Origin: Mechercharimyces sp. CAU 1602
Lineage (GTDB): Bacteria > Bacillota > Bacilli > Thermoactinomycetales > JANTPT01
Direction of reading: 5' to 3'
NCBI RefSeq assembly: GCF_024753565.1
Contig: NZ_JANTPT010000004.1
Span: 62,001-126,000 of the forward strand
DNA length: 64,000 nucleotides
The notes beneath the pieces are model-generated. The model searched no databases and was not told the DNA's origin. It saw only the letters and a program-made list of their open reading frames with translations. Below are positions 38,331-52,411 of the stretch, piece by piece (the stretch's first letter is position 1; each line of letters opens with the position of its first letter). The position numbers and the translations under genes were made by a program.

Positions 38331-38540
38331 TTAAGGGACTGGATCATGCCCACCTGGATGAAAGGGATGACACTTTAAGATGCGCTTCACCGTCAACCAT
38401 CCCCCATGGAGAAATCCGTAACGCGTGATCGCATCGATTCCGTATTGCGAACAGGTAGGATAAAAACGACAGGTAGGAGGGGTTAAAGGAGAAAGGAAGG
38501 TGCGATAAAAATGTATGAGCAGGAGAGAGAGTCGCTTCAT
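38331..38540 (-). CDS. yidD: Membrane protein insertion factor YidD
   Basis: A 69-residue protein with the family core [20 protein letters not shown] and [11 protein letters not shown], ending [13 protein letters not shown]. YidD helps insertion together with YidC. ATG 38540 overlaps the rnpA stop; GAAGGAG leads it. The order rpmH-rnpA-yidD-yidC is standard. Confidence 0.95.
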   Translation of the reverse strand: MKRLSLLLIHFYRTFLSPLTPPTCRFYPTCSQYGIDAITRYGFLHGGWLTVKRILKCHPFHPGGHDPVP

Positions 38541-38896
38541 AAGATAGAATTCTCCTTCTTCGACCACATCCCAGCTTTACGGAAAACATGACGCAAGCTT
38601 GCTTGAACCTCTTTATAGTCCATAGAAGCAGCGGGATTACGAGCAATAATAACGATATCAGTATTCTTGGGCAAATCAGGTGCCCAATCCCGCACAACCT
38701 CTTTTACCAAGCGCTTAATGCGATTACGCGTCACTGCATTTCCCACTTTGCGGCTTACGGAAATCCCAACACGAATGGTTCCTACTTCACTCCGCTTCGC
38801 CCGATATACCACAAACTGACGATTGGCAACAGATGACCCCGTACGGAATACCTTGCGAAAGTCATTGCGCCTTTTTAAACGATACTCCGTTTGCAC
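38537..38896 (-). CDS. rnpA: Ribonuclease P protein component
   Basis: A 119-residue basic protein that binds RNase P RNA and pre-tRNA leaders. [19 protein letters not shown] and the RNR motif ([13 protein letters not shown]) are clear. The start is GTG 38896 with GGGGGCA upstream. It lies between rpmH and yidD, which it overlaps. Confidence 0.96.
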   Translation of the reverse strand: MQTEYRLKRRNDFRKVFRTGSSVANRQFVVYRAKRSEVGTIRVGISVSRKVGNAVTRNRIKRLVKEVVRDWAPDLPKNTDIVIIARNPAASMDYKEVQASLRHVFRKAGMWSKKENSIL

Positions 38897-39023
38897 CTGT
38901 TACTGCCCCCTTCCAGCCACACCTTGATCCCTTCCAGTATAGGACAATCAACACTCTTTTTAAACGGGCCATTTTTTCTTCTCAATAGGAAAAAAAGGCC
39001 ACCTGAAACAGTGTGGCCTTATC

Positions 39024-39158
39024 TTATGCAGACAATACTTTTCTGCCTTTACGACGACGGTTGCTGAGGACTTTGCGACCATTTTTGGTGCTCATCCGCT
39101 TGCGGAAACCGTGTACGTTTTTGCGCTTACGATTACTCGGTTGGAATGTACGTTTCAT
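39024..39158 (-). CDS. rpmH: 50S ribosomal protein L34
   Basis: A 44-residue very basic protein, [18 protein letters not shown] at the start and [17 protein letters not shown] at the end, exactly the L34 pattern and length. It is the first gene leftward from the origin and heads rpmH-rnpA-yidD-yidC. Confidence 0.98.
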   Translation of the reverse strand: MKRTFQPSNRKRKNVHGFRKRMSTKNGRKVLSNRRRKGRKVLSA

Positions 39159-39252
39159 TTCGCGGTACCTGGCCTCTCCATTGTGGAACGGTGCCAGGGT
39201 TCCTCCTTTCTATCCCGACAAACTTCTGCCTTTAACAATTAGACTACAGACC

Positions 39253-39282
39253 ATTATATCGACCCTAAAAAGGGATTGTCAA
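39253..39282 (-). promoter_or_regulatory. Consensus promoter of rpmH
   Basis: Minus-strand TTGACA (39277-39282) and TATAAT (39253-39258) are both perfect sigma-A hexamers, 18 bases apart, about 95 bases upstream of rpmH. Confidence 0.85.
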
Positions 39283-39300
39283 GGAAGCTTGATTTCCAAC

Positions 39301-39642
39301 TTATCCACATGTGGAAAAAACCCGGTTTTTACTCATCCACATCCTATTCAGATGTTATCCACATATTATCCCCCTGTGGATTCTTTCATCCACACCCATG
39401 TGAACTGTGGATAAGTCTATGCGTTCCCATTGTCAACAGCACGAGAATCTGATATCCTATTGATGCTTTTCCATGTGAATAACTGGTGAGGCAGGTTAGA
39501 CTTATCCACAGCTTGTGGATAAGTCTAACCTGGCTTATGCACAGCTGTGTACGGGTTTTTTCCTTATTGGTTGTGGATACTGTGGATAACTTCTTTACTA
39601 TCCGAGAAACTGTACTCTAGTCCGTCTACATTCTGTGGATGA
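39301..39642. other. oriC: Origin of replication, left part (DnaA-box cluster upstream of dnaA)
   Basis: Exact TTATNCACA boxes on the plus strand at 39301-39309, 39355-39363, 39502-39510 and 39535-39543, and on the minus strand at 39406-39414, 39514-39522 and 39581-39589. One-mismatch boxes lie at 39333-39341, 39386-39394, 39572-39580 and 39634-39642. A cluster between rpmH and dnaA is the first half of a bipartite Bacillus-type origin. Confidence 0.93.
39494..39530. repeat. 17-bp-arm inverted repeat with two DnaA boxes
   Basis: GGTTAGACTTATCCACA (39494-39510), spacer GCT, then its exact complement (39514-39530). Each arm ends in a perfect DnaA box, so two DnaA molecules would bind head to head; the symmetry reaches 8 bases beyond each box. 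Confidence 0.95.
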
Positions 39643-39684
39643 AAAAGAGGATAAATAAATGATTATCTTGAAGGGGGGTTTGAA

Positions 39685-41031
39685 ATGAACATGCATTACC
39701 AAGAATTGTGGTCCCAAGTATTAAAACGGATCCAAAAAAAGCTGAGTAAACCTAGTTACGAAACATGGGTAAAAGCTACTGAAGCGATTGAATATCGCGA
39801 TCAAACCCTAACAATCGCCGCACCAAATGATTTTGTGCGCAACTGGCTCAGCAATAACTATGCGGATCTTTTTCGTGAAACGTTACAAGAAGCGACCGGT
39901 TCGGTCATCGGTGTTCATTTTATTACCATGACGCAGGCAGAAGAAGAAGAGGTAGTTGAAGCCCCTAAGCCCCCGTCCCCCCCAGTCCATAAAGAGGAAG
40001 AGCAAGTTTCAAGTTTGCTCAATGAACGCTATACCTTTGATACATTTGTAATCGGGTCTGGCAACCGCTTTGCCCATGCTGCATCGCTAGCTGTAGCGGA
40101 ATCTCCAGCCAAAGCATATAATCCTTTCTTTATATATGGCGGCGTAGGACTGGGAAAAACGCACTTAATGCATGCGATCGGACATTATGTAGAGCAGCAC
40201 ACACCTAGCTCACGGGTGGTCTACTTGTCATCTGAAAAATTTACAAATGAATTTATTAACTCGATTCGAGATAATAAAACGGTCGACTTTCGCAATAAAT
40301 ATCGCAATGTGGATATCTTATTGATCGACGACATTCAGTTCTTAGCAGGAAAAGAACAAACACAAGAGGAATTTTTCCATACTTTTAACGCCTTACATGA
40401 AGAGCGCAAACAGATCATCATATCAAGCGACCGACCGCCTAAGGAGATTCCTACCTTGGAGGATCGGCTACGCTCCCGCTTTGAGTGGGGCTTAATCACA
40501 GATATTCAACCACCTGATTTGGAAACCCGGATCGCTATTCTGCGCAAAAAAGCAATTGCTGATAATTTGGATACCCCAAGTGATGTGATGGCTTACATCG
40601 CCACCCGTATCGATACCAATATTCGCGAACTTGAAGGAGCTCTCATTCGAGTAGTCGCTTATTCCGCTCTTATGAATCAACCGATTTCAACCGATTTAGC
40701 CCGTGAAGCACTAAAAGATATTGTGGCTGACTCAGGGCCTAAACAAATCGGCATTCTCGATATCCAACGTGCAGTATGCCATACCTTTAAGCTACGCATT
40801 GAGGATTTAAAATCAAAAAAGCGAACCAAAAGTGTCGCCTATCCTCGACAGATTGCGATGTACCTATCGCGAGAAATGACAGGACACTCTCTACCCAAGA
40901 TTGGCCATGAGTTTGGGGGACGTGATCATACAACTGTGATTCATGCACATGAAAAAATATCCAAACGACAGAAAGAAGACCGTGAACTTCAACAAACTAT
41001 CCAAGATATAAAAAAGCAACTCACCGGTTAA
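39685..41031 (+). CDS. dnaA: Chromosomal replication initiator DnaA
   Basis: A 448-residue initiator. Domain I ([21 protein letters not shown]) recruits helicase factors; the AAA+ domain has Walker [11 protein letters not shown], Walker [10 protein letters not shown] and the arginine-finger region; the C-terminal DNA-binding domain has [22 protein letters not shown] leads ATG 39685. DnaA-box clusters on both sides suggest autoregulation and bipartite origin function. Confidence 0.98.
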   Translation: MNMHYQELWSQVLKRIQKKLSKPSYETWVKATEAIEYRDQTLTIAAPNDFVRNWLSNNYADLFRETLQEATGSVIGVHFITMTQAEEEEVVEAPKPPSPPVHKEEEQVSSLLNERYTFDTFVIGSGNRFAHAASLAVAESPAKAYNPFFIYGGVGLGKTHLMHAIGHYVEQHTPSSRVVYLSSEKFTNEFINSIRDNKTVDFRNKYRNVDILLIDDIQFLAGKEQTQEEFFHTFNALHEERKQIIISSDRPPKEIPTLEDRLRSRFEWGLITDIQPPDLETRIAILRKKAIADNLDTPSDVMAYIATRIDTNIRELEGALIRVVAYSALMNQPISTDLAREALKDIVADSGPKQIGILDIQRAVCHTFKLRIEDLKSKKRTKSVAYPRQIAMYLSREMTGHSLPKIGHEFGGRDHTTVIHAHEKISKRQKEDRELQQTIQDIKKQLTG

Positions 41032-41042
41032 TCCCCAGCAGT

Positions 41043-41168
41043 TGTGGATGGTGTGGATAAGGTATACCCACTTATGCACACCTTTGTCCACATCACTTTC
41101 CTCCTATATAATCAGCGTTCGACACATTTATACACATATCCACAGTCCCTATTACTATGACGACGAAA
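41043..41168. other. oriC: Origin of replication, right part with a possible unwinding element
   Basis: Between dnaA and dnaN: exact DnaA boxes at 41052-41060 (minus) and 41072-41080 (plus), near-boxes at 41043-41051, 41084-41092 and 41136-41144. The last is followed by GTCCC and by CTATTACTATGACGACGA (41149-41166), whose complement reads 3'-GAT AAT GAT..., like DnaA-trios. A/T-rich DNA follows to about 41240. Confidence 0.8.
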
Positions 41169-41451
41169 AAGATTAAAGTAATAATATATGAGAGCCGTTT
41201 TGCATATATGCTTATTCATTCTAATTTTTTTTACTCCCCATCTCCCCCTACATATGATTTAACTTTCACCAATCCACGCTAGAAAAATACGAGCGTACAC
41301 GGTATGCTAGGATTATTCGTCAATCTTATTTATTTTTCTCACTTTCACATCCATTCAATTTAACTTTTACTTACCTGTGGACAAATAAAAAACATAGATC
41401 TTTTTCTCCACAAGTGATAGAATAATTTTTCGTCAATAAGGGAGGATCTCG

Positions 41452-42588
41452 ATGAAATTTCGTATAGCACGGTCAACCTTCATGGAAGCCGTTTCTCAAG
41501 TATCAAAAGCTGTTTCGCAAAAAACAACCATCCCCATTTTGACAGGGATTAAAATTACCGCTGATGAAAGCGGCCTTACTTTAACTGGAAGTAATTCGGA
41601 TCTAACCATCCAAGTATTTATCAAAAAAAGAAAAGATGATAAAGAACAGGTACTTGTGGATAAAATAGGTAATGTGGTATTGCCGGGGAAAATATTTGGC
41701 GATATTATACGAAAGCTACCTGGAGAAGAAGTTGAGGTGGAAGTAGGAGAGCGCTTCCTTACCTCGATCAGATCCCAACAATCTCAATTTCAACTAAAGG
41801 GTCTAGATGCGGACGAATATCCTCATCTACCAGAACTACATGATGATCAAATGTTTAGCTTCCCAGCTGATCTCCTCAAAACGATGATTCGACAAACAGG
41901 TTTTGCTGCGGCAACCTCAGAAGCACGTGGAATTTTAACCGGCGTTTTGTGGCAGTTGAGCGAGGGAAACCTTACCTTTGTCGCAACGGATAGCCATCGC
42001 CTGTCTAAACGAAATGCTCAAGTGGAGTCACCAGCAGAGCTTACTTTATCCAATGTCGTTGTTCCGGGTAAAAGCATGACCGAATTGGCTAAAATCTTAG
42101 CTGATCAAGAAGGTTGGGTGGATGTGATTGTTTCAGAGAATCAAATCTTACTTAAAGCTGGGACCATCTTATTCTTTTCTCGTCTGTTAGAAGGTAACTA
42201 TCCTGATACCAACCGAGTGATTCCTAGTGGTGGAAAAACAGAAGTTACTGCTGCTACCAAAGAGCTATTACATTCTGTTGAACGGGCGGCACTTATCAGC
42301 CGTGATGGGCGCGATAATGTGATAAAATGGACGATAAAAGAGAATGGGTCTATTCAAGTTCAATCAGACGATAAAGAGATTGGAAGCGTTTCGGAGGAAG
42401 TTCCGGCTACGGTGACAGGGGAAGAGATGACGATTGCCTTTAACGCTTACTATATGATGGAATCACTGCGAACGATCGAAAGTGATTCGATTCGTATATT
42501 ATGTACAGGGATGATGACACCATTTTTAATCCAACCCGCAGATCGTGATGATGCGCTTCATCTGATCGTTCCCATTCGTACCCGGTAA
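41452..42588 (+). CDS. dnaN: DNA polymerase III beta subunit (sliding clamp)
   Basis: A 378-residue clamp with the three repeated domains of the family; MKFRIARSTFMEAVSQVSKA at the N-terminus and LIVPIRTR at the C-terminus (the hydrophobic client pocket region is LIQPADRDDALHLIVPI) are typical. GGGAGGATC leads ATG. It lies 420 bases after dnaA, the gap holding the right part of oriC. Confidence 0.98.
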   Translation: MKFRIARSTFMEAVSQVSKAVSQKTTIPILTGIKITADESGLTLTGSNSDLTIQVFIKKRKDDKEQVLVDKIGNVVLPGKIFGDIIRKLPGEEVEVEVGERFLTSIRSQQSQFQLKGLDADEYPHLPELHDDQMFSFPADLLKTMIRQTGFAAATSEARGILTGVLWQLSEGNLTFVATDSHRLSKRNAQVESPAELTLSNVVVPGKSMTELAKILADQEGWVDVIVSENQILLKAGTILFFSRLLEGNYPDTNRVIPSGGKTEVTAATKELLHSVERAALISRDGRDNVIKWTIKENGSIQVQSDDKEIGSVSEEVPATVTGEEMTIAFNAYYMMESLRTIESDSIRILCTGMMTPFLIQPADRDDALHLIVPIRTR

Positions 42589-42642
42589 CATAAATTATAT
42601 AGAGCAGAAAGTAGATCTGTTTTTAAGTAGAGGAGGAGACGT

Positions 42643-42867
42643 GTGCAAACGGTAACCATATCCATTTCAACCCCGTATATCACGCTGGGTCAGTTATTAA
42701 AACGAGCGGATGTGATTGCATCAGGGGGAGAAGCCAAACCCTTTTTAGCGGAGTACGCGGTGTGGATAAATGGAGAACAAGATCAACGTCGTGGTCGAAA
42801 AATTGTCCCGCGAGATAAAGTGGAAGTGGAAGAGTTTGGTGTGATTCACGTTATCCACAACGAGTGA
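42643..42867 (+). CDS. yaaA: S4-domain RNA-binding protein YaaA
   Basis: A 74-residue S4-like protein, ITLGQLLKRADVIASGGEAKPFL and VWINGEQDQRRGRKIVPRDKVEVE, matching YaaA/RlbA, always between dnaN and recF in Bacillales and thought to act on the ribosome. Start is GTG 42643 after GAGGAGG. The end abuts recF. Confidence 0.93.
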   Translation: MQTVTISISTPYITLGQLLKRADVIASGGEAKPFLAEYAVWINGEQDQRRGRKIVPRDKVEVEEFGVIHVIHNE

Positions 42868-42881
42868 TGGGAGGGGAAGGT

Positions 42882-44000
42882 TTGCACGTCAAGGAACTGG
42901 AACTGGTCCACTATCGCAATCTCCCCTATTTAAAATTGGATAACTTTGCGGATCTGCACCTGTTTATCGGTGAGAATGCGCAAGGGAAGACCAATATTTT
43001 AGAGTCGTTATATCTGTTAGCACTGGGAAAATCACACCGTACACGTTCACATAAAGAATTGATTCAGTGGGAACAACCTTTTGCCAAGATTTCGTCCCGG
43101 ATTGTACAACAGGATTATATACAACGACTAGAGGTTCAGTTTAATGCTAAGGGAAAAAAAGTAATCAAGAACGGGATCGAACAGAAGCGGATGAGCGACT
43201 ACATCGGCACCTTGACCGCGGTTATGTTTGCCCCAGAAGATTTAGCGATTGTAAAAGGGAGTCCGCAGGTACGCCGTCGTTTTCTCGATATGGAGTTAGG
43301 ACAGATTAGTCCTAGTTATGTTTACGATCTGACGCAGTATAACAAAGTGATTATACAACGTAATAGTTTGCTGAAAGAGTTAGCATTTAAGGGTAAGACA
43401 GAGACAACACTCTTAGATGTTTTGGATCAACAAATGGCGGAATTAGCTGTGCGCTTGTGGAAAAAGCGCTATCTTTTTGTGGATAAATTAGCGAGCTGGG
43501 CAGAGGAGATTCATTATTTAATCACGCAGGGGAAAGAGCAGCTTGAAATAGTGTATCAACCCTCATTTCTTCTCAAAGCAGAAGAGCCATCTTCATGGTA
43601 TGATAAAGTGATGGCTGAATTGAACCGTGTACGAGCGCATGAAGTGAGAAAAGGGAGCACTTCCTTTGGACCCCATCGTGATGACTTGTGTCTGTTTTCC
43701 AATGGGACAAATTTACATCACTATGGATCACAAGGGCAGCAACGAACAGCCGCTCTCTCACTCAAATTGGCAGAATTAGAGTTAATTCATGAACAGACGG
43801 GCTCATATCCCATTCTTTTATTGGATGATGTATTATCAGAGTTGGATGATTTACGAAGGACGCATTTGCTCGAGGCTATTCGCGGGAAAGTGCAAACCTT
43901 CGTCACAAGTACGTCTACAGAAGGAATTGACAGGGAGACCCTCGCGCACGCCCAGATTTATCAGGTGGTGCAAGGGAAAGTCTCCCTGTTCTCCAGTTAA
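42882..44000 (+). CDS. recF: DNA replication and repair protein RecF
   Basis: A 372-residue SMC-like ATPase that helps load RecA at gaps. Walker A GENAQGKTN (about residue 30), the signature GSQGQQRTAALSLKLAELE and Walker B PILLLDDVLSELD are complete. TTG 42882 is preferred: GGGAGGGG precedes it and it gives the family start HVKELELVHYRN. GTG 42864 would overlap yaaA. The usual remB/yaaB gene between recF and gyrB is absent. Confidence 0.95.
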   Translation: MHVKELELVHYRNLPYLKLDNFADLHLFIGENAQGKTNILESLYLLALGKSHRTRSHKELIQWEQPFAKISSRIVQQDYIQRLEVQFNAKGKKVIKNGIEQKRMSDYIGTLTAVMFAPEDLAIVKGSPQVRRRFLDMELGQISPSYVYDLTQYNKVIIQRNSLLKELAFKGKTETTLLDVLDQQMAELAVRLWKKRYLFVDKLASWAEEIHYLITQGKEQLEIVYQPSFLLKAEEPSSWYDKVMAELNRVRAHEVRKGSTSFGPHRDDLCLFSNGTNLHHYGSQGQQRTAALSLKLAELELIHEQTGSYPILLLDDVLSELDDLRRTHLLEAIRGKVQTFVTSTSTEGIDRETLAHAQIYQVVQGKVSLFSS

Positions 44001-44022
44001 TAGGCTAGCATCGAGAAAGTAG

Positions 44023-45951
<1,929 letters not shown>

Positions 45952-45967
45952 GAGCGGGGGGTAAGTA

Positions 45968-48487
45968 ATGGCGCACGATACGGAGCGGATTCAAGAAGTA
46001 AATATTAGTGATGAGATGCGAACCGCGTTTCTTGACTATGCGATGAGTGTGATTGTGAGCCGTGCATTGCCTGATGTGCGTGATGGATTAAAGCCTGTTC
46101 ATCGCCGTATCTTGTATACGATGCATGAGCTGGGCATGACGTCTGACAAACCGTATAAGAAGTCTTCACGGGTAGTCGGTAACGTAACAGCGCAGTATCA
46201 CCCTCACGGGGATGTAGCTGTGTATGAAGCGATGGTACGGATGGCACAAGATTTCTCTTATCGTTATATGCTTGTTGATGGACATGGAAACTTCGGATCA
46301 ATAGACGGGGATTCCCCAGCTGCCATGCGTTATACTGAATCGCGGATGGCAGCGATTACAGCGGAAATGCTTCGCGACATTCAAAAGGATACGATTGATT
46401 TTGTTCCTAACTACGATGGTCAGCAGATGGAACCGGTTGTTATGCCTGCACGTTTTCCAAATTTGCTCGTCAATGGAGCGGCGGGAATCGCGGTTGGAAT
46501 GGCGACCAATATTCCTCCTCATAACTTAGGTGAAGTGACTGAGGGCATTTTAAAAATGCTAGAAGATCCGGAGATCTCGATTGATGATTTGATGCAAATT
46601 ATTAAAGGACCGGACTTTCCTACAGGTGCTAGTATCCTTGGGCGAGATGGAATTAAGAAAGCATACCGTACAGGTCGCGGTTCGATTCCGATGCGAGCGA
46701 AAACGCGAATTGAAGAAGCGGGCAACGGCAAGATGCGAATCATTGTGGATGAACTCCCGTACCAAGTAAATAAAGCGCGCTTGGTGGAGAAGATCGCTGA
46801 CCTTGTTCGTGATAAAAAGATTGATGGCATTACGGATTTGCGCGATGAATCAGACCGTAACGGAATGCGTGTTGTCATTGAACTTCGGCGCGATGTAAAT
46901 CCTAAAGTGACGCTTAATAATCTGTACAAACAAACATCATTGCAAACCAGCTTCGGTGTGAATATGCTCGCTCTAGTAGATGGGCAACCGAAGGTTCTTA
47001 ATTTGAAAGAAGTTCTCTATCACTACATCAATCATCAAATCGAAGTGGTACGTCGGCGTACGCAATTTGATCTGAACAAGGCAGAAGAACGCGCACATAT
47101 CCTAGAAGGTCTTCGTATTGCCCTCGATCATATCGATGAAGTGATTGAATTGATTCGTGCTTCTAAGACGACGGCCGAAGCACGTACAGGCTTGATGGAA
47201 CGGTTTAAGCTATCAGAGATACAGTCACAAGCGATCTTAGAAATGCGTCTGCAACGCTTAACTGGACTTGAGCGGGAAAAGATTGAAGGGGAGTATCAAG
47301 AGTTACAAACCTTAATTGCAGAATTAAGAGCGATTCTTGCTGATGAAAACAAAATTCGTGCTGTCGTACGTGATGAAATTATAGAAGTTCGTCAACAATT
47401 TGCCGATGAACGGCGTACACGGATTAAATTAGGGGAAGACGGGATTCAAGACGAAGACCTCATTCCAGAAGATGAAGTGGTTATTTTGATGACCCATCGT
47501 GGTTATATCAAACGGATGCCGCTATCTACCTACCGTGCACAAAAACGTGGTGGACGAGGAGTTGCAGGGATGGGAACGCGTGATGATGACTTTGTTCAAC
47601 ATCTATTCGTCACCAATTCGCATCACTACCTCCTCTTCTTTACAAATACAGGACGTGTCTATCGCTTGAAGGCATATGAGGTACCTGATTTGGGACGTAG
47701 TGCTCGTGGGACTCCCGTTATTAACATTATTCAGATTGAACCAGGTGAATATATCCAAACCATCATCCCAGTAAAAGAATTTACACCTGATTGCTACCTT
47801 TTCTTTGCCACGAAGCATGGTATCGTCAAGCGGACTGGGTTGGAAGAGTACGGAAACATCCGTCGCAACGGTTTATTTGCTATCAAGTTACGTGATGGGG
47901 ATGAATTGGTAGGAGTATACAGAACAAGCGGAGAGCAAGAAATCCTACTTGGAACCAGTTTAGGGATGTCGATCCGATTCTCTGAAGAAGATGTACGCAA
48001 GATGGGGCGTACCGCTACTGGGGTAAAGGGAATGACTTTGGCTGAAGGCGACCAGGTGATTGGAATGGATATTGTAGATCCTACAAAAGATGCTATGATC
48101 GTTACGACTAAAGGGTACGGTAAACGCACCCCTCTAACTGAATACCGTGTTCAATCCCGTGGTGGTAAAGGGATAAAAACCCTCAGCATCACCGAAAAAA
48201 ATGGTCCCATTGTAGGTCTAAAAGTGGTCTCCCATGAAGAAGACTTGATGATTGTGTCGACCGAAGGCGTAGTTATCCGGATGAACATAGCTGGAATCTC
48301 CAGTTATGGTCGTTACGCTCAAGGTGTGAAACTGATCTCTTTGAAAGACGAGGGTGAAGTAGCCACCGTAGCGCGCGTACAGTTTACCGAAGAAGACGAA
48401 CTAGAGGAAGGCTCCATTCGCGCGGCTGCCAATGGAGAAGAGGAAACGGAAGTGAATGGGGAACAAGCAGGTAACGAAACCGAGTAA
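45968..48487 (+). CDS. gyrA: DNA gyrase subunit A
   Basis: An 839-residue breakage-reunion subunit. The quinolone-resistance region is [20 protein letters not shown], with Ala at the position of the usual Ser83 in Escherichia coli numbering; the catalytic Tyr lies in [10 protein letters not shown]. The C-terminal six-bladed domain holds the GyrA box QKRGGRG, followed by an acidic tail. The start is led by GGGGGGTAAG. The stop faces the yaaC end with only two bases between. Confidence 0.98.
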   Translation: MAHDTERIQEVNISDEMRTAFLDYAMSVIVSRALPDVRDGLKPVHRRILYTMHELGMTSDKPYKKSSRVVGNVTAQYHPHGDVAVYEAMVRMAQDFSYRYMLVDGHGNFGSIDGDSPAAMRYTESRMAAITAEMLRDIQKDTIDFVPNYDGQQMEPVVMPARFPNLLVNGAAGIAVGMATNIPPHNLGEVTEGILKMLEDPEISIDDLMQIIKGPDFPTGASILGRDGIKKAYRTGRGSIPMRAKTRIEEAGNGKMRIIVDELPYQVNKARLVEKIADLVRDKKIDGITDLRDESDRNGMRVVIELRRDVNPKVTLNNLYKQTSLQTSFGVNMLALVDGQPKVLNLKEVLYHYINHQIEVVRRRTQFDLNKAEERAHILEGLRIALDHIDEVIELIRASKTTAEARTGLMERFKLSEIQSQAILEMRLQRLTGLEREKIEGEYQELQTLIAELRAILADENKIRAVVRDEIIEVRQQFADERRTRIKLGEDGIQDEDLIPEDEVVILMTHRGYIKRMPLSTYRAQKRGGRGVAGMGTRDDDFVQHLFVTNSHHYLLFFTNTGRVYRLKAYEVPDLGRSARGTPVINIIQIEPGEYIQTIIPVKEFTPDCYLFFATKHGIVKRTGLEEYGNIRRNGLFAIKLRDGDELVGVYRTSGEQEILLGTSLGMSIRFSEEDVRKMGRTATGVKGMTLAEGDQVIGMDIVDPTKDAMIVTTKGYGKRTPLTEYRVQSRGGKGIKTLSITEKNGPIVGLKVVSHEEDLMIVSTEGVVIRMNIAGISSYGRYAQGVKLISLKDEGEVATVARVQFTEEDELEEGSIRAAANGEEETEVNGEQAGNETE

Positions 48488-48489
48488 GG

Positions 48490-49563
48490 TTAGGAAGTTG
48501 TAAACAATACTTTCTCTTGAAAAAATGCATGAAGCATCAGCTGGGGGAACTTCCGCTCTGTCAGACGGAGAAATTCGTGGATAAAGATGCGATCTTCAGC
48601 AGCAGACCCACCTATGATCTCCCCCCAGAGTGGGGTTTCATAACGACACACCATGCTTAGCGCAAACAGCAGGATTAAGTGAATCAAGATTTCAGATACG
48701 TGCACAAGGCGGCTATCTCCGGTATACAAGGAGTAGCCGCCTTGTGTATCTTCACGGAAAAAGGGATGATGAAACCCATGAGCCCATCGATTGACATGGG
48801 GAATATCATTGTGTTGCCAGAGCAAGTGAAGGCGGCCTCCACGCACAGCTGGTTGATCCAATGTAAAGCGATAATCATTACTTATACGGTGATGATTAAG
48901 TCGTTGAAGAAAAGCTTTTTTTGTAAGGTGTAGGTTGTCTAAAATGGATTCCTCCACACAAAAGGACATGCCAGTTCCGACTTGTGTAGAAGGGGAAAGT
49001 TCAAGGATAGGTGCAAGGGTACTCTCACCAAATACTTGACGATAACTATCTTGAAGCTCTGGTAACAACGCGTAGCAGCTGCGCATATGTATAAACTCAG
49101 CTTCTAATGAAGGTGCATGAAGCGCCTGTGTCAATAAGGGAAAAAGCCCTTCCCGCTGTATTTTCACCTCATCTTCATAGAAGCGGAAATTTCGTTTCTT
49201 CCGTTTGCGAGTGGTCAAGCCATGGCGCAATACATCCGCTTTTCGTGGATAATAAGGATCATGTTGGAGGAGGAATGCTTTACATAAATACGTCATGCCA
49301 TAGTAACTAAGCAGAGGTTTAACGGCTACATCCGCTTGATAACAGGCAAGATAGGTTTGTCTTGCTTGTTTGATATAGTGAATGAGAGGCTCTGCTGCAC
49401 GGTAGGCTAACTTTTTCGCTTCTTTTTCTCCTAAGGCAGTATATCTTTGGCATAAGAAGGAAATCACTTGCGGTTCGCTCTCCAGTAATAGATAGAGATC
49501 CCACATTTTATTTCGTGGTTCTTCGCACGGAATACGGCGTAAGAATGGATACAAACTGGACAT
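48490..49563 (-). CDS. yaaC: YaaC family protein
   Basis: A protein of 357 residues, the counterpart of Bacillus YaaC, which likewise lies convergent to gyrA before guaB. The function is unknown; the sequence is rich in aromatic and His residues with no clear motif. ATG 49563 is led by AAAGGAG; TTG 49569 is in frame but too close. The coding sequence holds a long hairpin at 48703-48746. Confidence 0.85.
   Translation of the reverse strand: MSSLYPFLRRIPCEEPRNKMWDLYLLLESEPQVISFLCQRYTALGEKEAKKLAYRAAEPLIHYIKQARQTYLACYQADVAVKPLLSYYGMTYLCKAFLLQHDPYYPRKADVLRHGLTTRKRKKRNFRFYEDEVKIQREGLFPLLTQALHAPSLEAEFIHMRSCYALLPELQDSYRQVFGESTLAPILELSPSTQVGTGMSFCVEESILDNLHLTKKAFLQRLNHHRISNDYRFTLDQPAVRGGRLHLLWQHNDIPHVNRWAHGFHHPFFREDTQGGYSLYTGDSRLVHVSEILIHLILLFALSMVCRYETPLWGEIIGGSAAEDRIFIHEFLRLTERKFPQLMLHAFFQEKVLFTTS
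48703..48746. terminator. Strong intragenic hairpin in yaaC, possible gyrA terminator
   Basis: CACAAGGCGGCTA (48703-48715) pairs perfectly with TAGCCGCCTTGTG (48734-48746); an inner CTCC/GGAG adds 4 bp after one bulged T. It is the only strong hairpin after gyrA, 215 bases past its stop. No T tract follows. Confidence 0.55.
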
Positions 49564-49844
49564 AACCAAATTCTCCTTTATTTGTGGAGGGATAATTTTC
49601 TCATAGACAATATAAATGTAGGGATTCTCATATTTTTCTTATTCTCAAAGGAGATGTAGTGATTGTATACAATTACTATGCATTGATGATGATGTGATGC
49701 AGAAAAGGAAGTGTGTTTGTTGGTTATGAAAGGGTGCTCTAAGAGAAAGGTAAATATGCCTTTTTGAGAGTAATCATACTTACACTCTTTCCCTTACTAG
49801 TTTGTACAAATGTGTTATGCACTATGAACGGTAAAAGTACAGCC

Positions 49845-51373
<1,529 letters not shown>

Positions 51374-51409
51374 TCTTGTGTTGTAGTAGGAAAAACCCTT
51401 TTTCTGCTT

Positions 51410-51439
51410 TGTTGCCAACCTGTAGCGCAATCGTTTACA
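51410..51439 (+). promoter_or_regulatory. pdxST promoter
   Basis: TTGCCA (51410-51415) and TACAAT (51434-51439) separated by 18 bases, 64 bases before pdxS. Confidence 0.7.
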
Positions 51440-51503
51440 ATAAGCATAAAACTAGGATGCTTACCTTGAATGAAAGTATCAAGGATAGAGTGGGAGGATA
51501 TAC

Positions 51504-52400
51504 ATGGCAGACTACCAACAACAAATCGGTACGGATCGCGTGAAGCGGGGTATGGCAGAAATGCAAAAAGGCGGCGTGATCATGGATGTCGTCAATGCAG
51601 AGCAAGCTAAAATTGCAGAAGAAGCAGGTGCAGTTGCCGTGATGGCACTGGAGCGAGTGCCTTCCGATATTCGCGCTGCGGGCGGTGTTGCTCGCATGGC
51701 AGATCCACGCATTATGGAAGAAGTGATGAATGCCGTCAGTATTCCTGTTATGGCTAAAGCACGTATTGGACATATTGTCGAGGCTCGTATATTAGAAGCG
51801 ATGGGTGTAGACTATATCGACGAGAGTGAAGTACTTACTCCAGCTGATGAAGTTTATCATATCGATAAGCAAGCTTATACAGTACCATTTGTATGTGGTG
51901 CCCGTAATCTAGGGGAAGCTTTGCGTCGAGTGGGGGAAGGTGCCTCGATGTTACGTACCAAGGGAGAACCAGGCACAGGAAATATTGTGGAAGCTGTTCG
52001 TCATATGCGAGAGATGATGAGTCAGATTCGCAAAGTGGGTGCGATGTCGAAAGATGAATTGATGACGGAAGCGAAAAACTTAGGTGCTCCGTACGAGTTG
52101 CTCCTCTTTGTGAAGGAGAACGGCAAATTACCTGTGGTTAACTTTGCAGCAGGTGGCGTTGCCACTCCTGCTGATGCAGCACTGATGATGGAGCTGGGAT
52201 CTGACGGTGTGTTTGTTGGTTCTGGTATCTTTAAATCAGATAATCCAGCTAAGTTTGCGCGTGCGATTGTGGAAGCAACGACTCATTATCAAGATTATGC
52301 GCTCATCGCAGAGCTCTCGAAAGAGCTAGGTACAGCGATGAAAGGAATTGAAATTTCTACGCTGAAAGAAAGCGAACGCATGCAAGAGCGTGGTTGGTAG
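51504..52400 (+). CDS. pdxS: Pyridoxal 5'-phosphate synthase subunit PdxS
   Basis: A 298-residue TIM-barrel synthase that condenses ribose 5-phosphate, glyceraldehyde 3-phosphate and ammonia to [41 protein letters not shown] (with the Schiff-base Lys) and [14 protein letters not shown] are diagnostic. It is coupled with pdxT, 11 bases downstream. A degraded partial copy lies at 55510-55700. Confidence 0.98.
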   Translation: MADYQQQIGTDRVKRGMAEMQKGGVIMDVVNAEQAKIAEEAGAVAVMALERVPSDIRAAGGVARMADPRIMEEVMNAVSIPVMAKARIGHIVEARILEAMGVDYIDESEVLTPADEVYHIDKQAYTVPFVCGARNLGEALRRVGEGASMLRTKGEPGTGNIVEAVRHMREMMSQIRKVGAMSKDELMTEAKNLGAPYELLLFVKENGKLPVVNFAAGGVATPADAALMMELGSDGVFVGSGIFKSDNPAKFARAIVEATTHYQDYALIAELSKELGTAMKGIEISTLKESERMQERGW

Positions 52401-52411
52401 GAGGCACTGTA

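Noticed and set aside
41221-41450. Small frames in the dnaA-dnaN gap
   Set aside because: The region is A/T-rich origin DNA with no ribosome sites; no gene supported.
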